Of a DNA stretch of 9,666 nt, positions 6,560 through 9,666 are shown in pieces (position 1 is the first letter of the stretch; every line of letters begins with the position of its first letter). Origin of the DNA: Oscillospiraceae bacterium (GTDB lineage Bacteria > Bacillota_A > Clostridia > Oscillospirales > Oscillospiraceae); NCBI GenBank assembly GCA_017627975.1, contig JAGAFT010000080.1, positions 1 to 9,666 of the forward strand. The letters run 5' to 3'. The notes under the pieces were generated by a model. It was not told where the DNA came from. It searched no databases and saw nothing but the letters and a program-made list of their open reading frames with translations. The translations under genes and the position numbers were made by a program.

Positions 6560-6588
6560 ATTATAACATCGACTCTCTCTTCTGCCAA
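6560..6588 (-). promoter_or_regulatory. Promoter of the mnmA operon
   Basis: On the minus strand TTGGCA (plus 6583-6588) and TATAAT (plus 6560-6565) with a 17-base spacer. The leader to the mnmA ATG is about 85 bases and contains a 9-bp direct repeat, ATCCGGCTC/ATCCGGCTT (plus 6495-6503 and 6504-6512), of unknown meaning. Confidence 0.8.
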
Positions 6589-6594
6589 GTCCTT

Positions 6595-6621
6595 TTGTTT
6601 TTTCAGAAATTGTGATACAAT
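6595..6621 (+). promoter_or_regulatory. Extended -10 promoter of dtd
   Basis: TACAAT (6616-6621) is preceded by TG one base upstream (6613-6614), giving an extended -10. The -35 is poor (TTGTTT at 6595-6600 with only a 15-base spacer), as is common for extended -10 promoters. It stands almost back to back with the mnmA promoter. Confidence 0.6.
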
Positions 6622-6643
6622 CTTGGAAGTTTGTTGTATCACA
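6611..6643 (+). repeat. Perfect 10+10 bp inverted repeat over the dtd promoter (candidate operator)
   Basis: TGTGATACAA (6611-6620) and its exact complement TTGTATCACA (6634-6643) flank a 13-base centre. The left arm includes most of the -10 hexamer and the right arm ends just before the AAAGGA ribosome site. As RNA synthesis should start near 6628, the left arm would not be in the transcript, so a DNA operator for a dimeric regulator fits better than an RNA hairpin. I do not recognise the motif as the site of a known regulator. Confidence 0.6.
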
Positions 6644-6659
6644 GAAAGGAATATACGAT

Positions 6660-7103
6660 ATGCGCGCTGTTGTTACAAGAGTCAATCACGCCTCCGTTGT
6701 CATCGACGGTGAGGTACACGGGCGGATTCAGAAGGGTCTGCTTGTTCTGCTCGGTGTTCACAAAGATGACACGGAAAAGGAAGCTTCCAAAATCGCCGAC
6801 AAAATCTGCGGCCTTCGGATTTTTGAAGATGAAAACGGAAAGATGAACCTCTCCCCCGACAAGGCCGGGGCAGAGCTGCTCATCATCAGCCAGTTTACGC
6901 TCTTTGCCGACTGCCGTTCCCGCCGTCCAGGCTTCTCCCTCGCCGCCAGGCCCGAGACCGCCGTCCCGCTCTATGAGCAGGTGATCCGGGAGTGCCGAGA
7001 GCGCGGTTTTCATGTGGAAACAGGCGTCTTTGCCGCGGAGATGAAGGTGGATTCCGAAAACGACGGACCGGTCACGATTCTTCTTGACACCAATGAGCTT
7101 TAA
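6660..7103 (+). CDS. dtd: D-aminoacyl-tRNA deacylase (DTD)
   Basis: 147 residues, usual for the family. DTD cuts D-amino acids, and glycine mischarged on tRNA-Ala, from tRNAs as a homodimer in the cytoplasm. The MRAVVTRV start, the SQFTL motif at 77-81 and the cross-subunit Gly-cisPro motif GPVT at 136-139 (in NDGPVTILLDT) are all present, as is the RRPGFSLAA segment. The ATG at 6660 is preferred to an upstream GTG at 6612 because AAAGGA (6645-6650) is 9 bases before it and the family begins with MRAV. It is first gene of a likely two-gene unit, 23 bases before the antiporter gene. It is divergent from mnmA, and the inverted repeat over its promoter suggests regulation. Confidence 0.95.
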   Translation: MRAVVTRVNHASVVIDGEVHGRIQKGLLVLLGVHKDDTEKEASKIADKICGLRIFEDENGKMNLSPDKAGAELLIISQFTLFADCRSRRPGFSLAARPETAVPLYEQVIRECRERGFHVETGVFAAEMKVDSENDGPVTILLDTNEL

Positions 7104-7126
7104 CAGAAACAGGATGGTGGCAAGTC

Positions 7127-9409
7127 ATGCCTAAACTGATAACGGATCTTGCGGTGATGCTGCTGACCGCGGGGGTGGTCACCATCCTCTTCCGGCGTAT
7201 AAAGCAGCCCCTGGTATTGGGATATATTCTGGCCGGTTTTCTGGTCGGCCCGTATATGCCCTACTTCTTCACGGTTGTGGATTCTGTGTCCATCGAGACC
7301 TGGAGCGAGATTGGCATCATCGTTCTCATGTTCGGCCTCGGCCTGGAGTTTAATCTTCACAAGCTTGCCAGTGTCGGCGGGACCGCCGTCATTACGGCTC
7401 TGACCGAAGTGCTTGGCATGCTGGTTCTCGGCTATCTTGTCGGCCAGGCAATGGGCTGGCCGATGATGGACAGTATTTTCCTCGGCGGCATGCTCTCCAT
7501 GAGCTCCACCACCATCATCATCAAGGCCTTTGATGAGCTGAATGTGCGCAGGGAGCCGTTTGCGGAGCTGGTCTTCGGGACGCTTGTCATTGAAGACATC
7601 GCCGGCATTTTCATGATGATCATTCTCTCGACGGTCTCCGTGAGCAAGAATATCTCCGGCGTCGCCCTTGCGCTGCAGCTGGGCGAGCTGGTGCTTTATC
7701 TTGCACTGTGGCTGATTCTTGGGATCTATATTCTGCCGACCTTTCTGCAAAAGGCCAAGGATTTCATGAACGATGAAACCCTGCTGATCGTCTCTCTCGG
7801 CATCTGTTTCGGCATGGTCCTTCTGGCAGAGCATCTCGGCTTCTCCTCTGCGCTCGGCGCGTTCCTGGCCGGTTCGCTTCTGGCGGGCACCATTCACGCG
7901 GAGCGTGTGGAGCACCTGACCTCTGGGATCAAAGACCTCTTCGGGACGATCTTCTTCCTCTCCGTCGGTATGATGATTGATCCGTCCATGATTGTGAAGT
8001 ATGCCCTGCCGATTGTGATTATCACTCTTGTCACGGTCTTCGGAAAGCTCACCATCTCTTCCCTCGGTGTGCTGCTCTCCGGCCAGCCGCTTCGTATTGC
8101 GGTACACTGCGGCGCTTCTCTTGCGCAGATCGGTGAATTTGCCTTTATCATCGCGACCCTGGGCATGAATCTGGGCGTGATTTCAGATTACCTTTATCCG
8201 ATTATTGTCTCCGTCTCGGTGATCACCACCCTGACGACACCGGCCTTCATCAAGAACGCAGACCGGCTCTATCTCCTGAGCCGGCGTCTCCTCCCCAAAA
8301 AGCTCGGCGAGAAGCTGGAGCGTTACACGACGGACGCCCCGCCGGTCTCCGAAACCCAGGACAGCGATTGGGCCAATTATCTGCGGCGCTACGTGAAAGT
8401 CACCGTTTTTTACGGGGTCCTGATGTTTGGTGTATCGCTGCTGGGCCAGCTGCTGCTCTATCCTTTCCTGCAGGATACCCTTCCGAAGCCATGGATCGCC
8501 CAGGCGGTCAGCATTCTGTTCTGCGCCGTCGGGATTTCCCTGTTTATCCGGCCGATGCTGGACCTGCACTCGACGGAATATACCACGCTCTGGGTTAAGA
8601 ACCGTTATTATCGGCTCCCCCTGATCGCGCTGACCGCGCTTCGCTTCATGCTGATCGTACTGATCGCCTTTTTCCCGCTGCAGACAATTCTCGAGCTGCA
8701 CAGCTGGGTGCTCATCCCCCTCATCGCCGCGGCGATTCTGCTGATTTACCGAAGCGGCTGGATGTCCTCGGCGTATGTTTCGGCCGAGGCGCGCTTCATG
8801 GCCAACTTCAACGAGCGGAATCTTCAGCGCGAGGTCGGCGCCGAAGATGAGATGGAATGGCTCGATGAGGCCCTTTTTGTGCAGCAGCTGACCTGCCCGC
8901 CGGAACTCTACGGACGGACGCTCAAGCAGCTCGCCTGGGGCAGTCATTTCAGTGTCAACGTCATTCAGGTCGTCCGGAACCACAAAGTCCGCAATATGCC
9001 CTCCGGCACGCTGGAGCTTCGCGAAGGCGATCTTCTCATCCTCGTCGGGAAAGCGGAGGATCTGCGTTCCCTGCGCCTCAGCCTCGGCATGCAGGAGTAT
9101 GAGGAGCTCCCCACACTTCGCGCCTATACCGAGAGCCAGGCCGATTCTCCGTATGCGGTCTTTGCCTATGCGATCAAGGTCCGGAAGGACTCGGAGCTGG
9201 CCGGAAAGAGCATCCGCTCCAGTGCGCTGCGCGAGAAGTACGACTGTATGATTCTCGGCCTTCAGCGCCAGAATCTTCCGATCCTCCAGCCGGATGTCAA
9301 CATGACCATTCAGGCGGGTGACTACATCTGGATTCTCGGCAGCCGGAGAATGGCGGAGAAGCTTCTTGCCGGCGGCTTCGACACGGATGAAGAGGATCCG
9401 CCTGTGTGA
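7127..9409 (+). CDS. CPA2-family cation/proton antiporter with two C-terminal RCK_C (TrkA-C) domains
   Basis: 760 residues. Likely exchanges K+ or Na+ for protons across the membrane, in the KefB/NapA-like group. Residues of about 5-375 are the antiporter domain: IKQPLVLGYILAGFLVGP (25-42), GLGLEF (70-75), the SSTTIIIKAF segment (126-135) and VIEDIAG, with the Glu156-Asp157 pair at the ion-site position. About four more helices follow a charged linker: near 424-446, 457-476, 497-520 and 525-541. The cytoplasmic tail holds two RCK_C-like modules, about 583-652 (YGRTLKQLAW...LREGDLLILVGK) and 674-747 (LAGKSIRSSALRE...IQAGDYIWILGS). No Rossmann RCK_N with a GxGxxG nucleotide site is present, unlike KefB/KefC. 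RCK_C domains in Bacillota often bind c-di-AMP, which could gate this protein (inference). The ribosome site is modest (AGGATGGTGG). Co-transcribed with dtd. Substrate cannot be told from sequence. Confidence 0.92.
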   Translation: MPKLITDLAVMLLTAGVVTILFRRIKQPLVLGYILAGFLVGPYMPYFFTVVDSVSIETWSEIGIIVLMFGLGLEFNLHKLASVGGTAVITALTEVLGMLVLGYLVGQAMGWPMMDSIFLGGMLSMSSTTIIIKAFDELNVRREPFAELVFGTLVIEDIAGIFMMIILSTVSVSKNISGVALALQLGELVLYLALWLILGIYILPTFLQKAKDFMNDETLLIVSLGICFGMVLLAEHLGFSSALGAFLAGSLLAGTIHAERVEHLTSGIKDLFGTIFFLSVGMMIDPSMIVKYALPIVIITLVTVFGKLTISSLGVLLSGQPLRIAVHCGASLAQIGEFAFIIATLGMNLGVISDYLYPIIVSVSVITTLTTPAFIKNADRLYLLSRRLLPKKLGEKLERYTTDAPPVSETQDSDWANYLRRYVKVTVFYGVLMFGVSLLGQLLLYPFLQDTLPKPWIAQAVSILFCAVGISLFIRPMLDLHSTEYTTLWVKNRYYRLPLIALTALRFMLIVLIAFFPLQTILELHSWVLIPLIAAAILLIYRSGWMSSAYVSAEARFMANFNERNLQREVGAEDEMEWLDEALFVQQLTCPPELYGRTLKQLAWGSHFSVNVIQVVRNHKVRNMPSGTLELREGDLLILVGKAEDLRSLRLSLGMQEYEELPTLRAYTESQADSPYAVFAYAIKVRKDSELAGKSIRSSALREKYDCMILGLQRQNLPILQPDVNMTIQAGDYIWILGSRRMAEKLLAGGFDTDEEDPPV

Positions 9410-9448
9410 GCCTCTTCCGGCCTGACACGGCTAAGCATCGTAAGTCCG

Positions 9449-9460
9449 CCTGATATCAGG
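9449..9460. repeat. 12-bp perfect palindrome downstream of the antiporter gene
   Basis: CCTGATATCAGG, self-complementary without a loop, 40 bases after the antiporter stop and 18 bases before the terminator hairpin. No function is evident. Confidence 0.5.
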
Positions 9461-9478
9461 TACAACAGTAATTGTGCG

Positions 9479-9519
9479 CAGGGCAGTGATTCATGCGGAA
9501 TCACTGCCCTGATATTTAT
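9479..9519 (+). terminator. Terminator hairpin of the dtd-antiporter unit
   Basis: A 14-bp perfect stem (CAGGGCAGTGATTC at 9479-9492 with GAATCACTGCCCTG at 9498-9511), a 5-base loop and an A/T-rich tail (ATATTTATT). The tail is short on Ts, so efficiency is uncertain. The hairpin lies about 15 bases from the 3' end of the group II intron. Confidence 0.75.
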
Positions 9520-9529
9520 TAATGCAATC

Positions 9530-9568
9530 GGGTAGGAGGTCACCCGTTAATTGAGTGACCGTCCTCCC
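9530..9568 (-). ncRNA. Group II intron domain VI with bulged branch-point A
   Basis: On the minus strand: GGG/CCC (9566-9568 with 9530-9532), a bulged A (complement of T9533), AGGA/TCCT (9562-9565 with 9534-9537), a bulged C (9561), then an 8-bp helix (9553-9560 with 9538-9545) and a 7-base loop. The unpaired A, 6 to 7 bases before the intron end, is where the lariat branch point should be. Confidence 0.78.
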
Positions 9569-9570
9569 AC

Positions 9571-9602
9571 ACCACGTAGCGTACCGCTCGGTACTACGCG
9601 GT
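9571..9602 (-). ncRNA. Group II intron domain V
   Basis: The lower helix pairs ACCGCGTAG (complement of 9594-9602) with CTACGTGGT (complement of 9571-9579): 9 bp with one G-U. A 2-base CG bulge on the 3' side (9580-9581) separates it from an upper helix TACC/GGTA closed by a 4-base GAGC loop. This lower-helix, 2-base-bulge, tetraloop-helix form is the conserved catalytic core of group II introns. The loop is not a strict GNRA. Confidence 0.8.
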
Positions 9603-9666
9603 TCAACCGTATAAGTGCAGAGACTCGTATCGGTCAAGGATACTGTAATATCCGGCCTGTGCGAGT
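9603..9666 (-). CDS. Group II intron reverse transcriptase/maturase, C-terminal 20 residues (partial)
   Basis: The minus strand enters from the right edge reading LAQAGYYSILDRYESLHLYG and stops at TGA (9603-9605). This matches the C-terminal tail of LtrA-type intron proteins (LxxxGYxSIxDxYxSLH). The full protein of about 400 or more residues would splice the intron and copy it back into DNA with reverse transcriptase, maturase and, in some classes, endonuclease parts. The stop codon shares its last two bases with the GA that begins the GAACCG edge of domain V, so the frame ends exactly where the ribozyme core starts. Confidence 0.75.
   Translation of the reverse strand, partial: LAQAGYYSILDRYESLHLYG

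Larger units (their letters stand above)
9527..9666 (-). mobile_element. 3' end of a group II intron (probably bacterial class C), 5' part beyond right edge
   Basis: Read on the minus strand, the end of a maturase frame runs straight into a domain V hairpin, a domain VI hairpin with a bulged A, and a terminal CCCGAT that fits the AY end of group II introns. The branch adenosine is the complement of 9533, 6 to 7 bases from the end, which I place at 9527 or 9526. The lower domain V helix has CGC at the catalytic-triad position, which is the class C form. Class C introns usually insert just after terminator hairpins. The 5' exon, domains I-III and the body of the reverse transcriptase are outside the window, so completeness and mobility cannot be judged. 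Confidence 0.8.

Noticed and set aside
6612..6659. A longer dtd from GTG 6612.
   Set aside because: It would start inside the promoter -10 and the inverted repeat; the family begins MRAV at 6660, which has its own ribosome site.
7100..8107. A 335-residue minus-strand open frame inside the antiporter gene.
   Set aside because: Its composition (His, Gln, Asp, Glu, Arg) is typical of the reverse complement of membrane-protein codons; it lies fully opposite a recognised gene.
9538..9602. The hairpins near the right edge as ordinary terminators or a riboswitch.
   Set aside because: No T tail on either strand; the base pairing and bulges fit domains V and VI of a group II intron with the maturase tail directly before them.

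Overview
The window looks like a chromosomal segment of a moderately GC-rich Bacillota bacterium, probably a Clostridia-type gut organism. The grounds are near-consensus sigma-A promoters (TTGACA-17-TATAAT), purine-rich AGGAGG-type ribosome binding sites, TTG and GTG starts, short hairpin terminators with T tails, and the gene families present. Genus cannot be set from the sequence alone. TGA is used as a normal stop by mnmA and the antiporter, so the code is standard.

Layout. (1) 1-695, minus: the start of a membrane-anchored coiled-coil protein that runs into a Pro/Thr heptad-repeat stalk and off the left edge. (2) 869-2510, plus: a strong promoter, an IMP dehydrogenase gene of the Tritrichomonas-like clade interrupted by one in-frame TGA, and a terminator. 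(3) 2608-2790, plus: a complete tRNA-Ser(GCU) unit with its own promoter and terminator. (4) 2874-3083, plus: a short remnant of a secreted C69 dipeptidase, followed by an 18-bp hairpin that can end transcription from both sides. (5) 6588-3275, minus: an operon of mnmA, a D-Ala-D-Ala carboxypeptidase, a nicotinamidase-like cysteine hydrolase and a 55-residue membrane microprotein resembling the first helix region of MraY. (6) 6595-9519, plus: divergently transcribed dtd and a large CPA2-type cation/proton antiporter, with a 10+10 bp inverted repeat over the dtd promoter, ending at a 14-bp hairpin. (7) 9666-9527, minus: the 3' end of a group II intron, with the last 20 codons of its maturase, domain V, and domain VI with a bulged adenosine. 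The rest lies beyond the right edge.

How the parts relate. guaB makes XMP for guanine nucleotides. mnmA (tRNA 2-thiouridine) and dtd (removal of D-amino acids from tRNA) share a divergent promoter region and both serve translation quality. The carboxypeptidase trims peptidoglycan, and the MraY-like microprotein in the same operon may have an envelope role. The most notable points are the single nonsense codon in an otherwise intact IMPDH, the group II intron boundary, the MraY-like microprotein and the palindrome at the dtd promoter. I see no CRISPR array, defence island or prophage.
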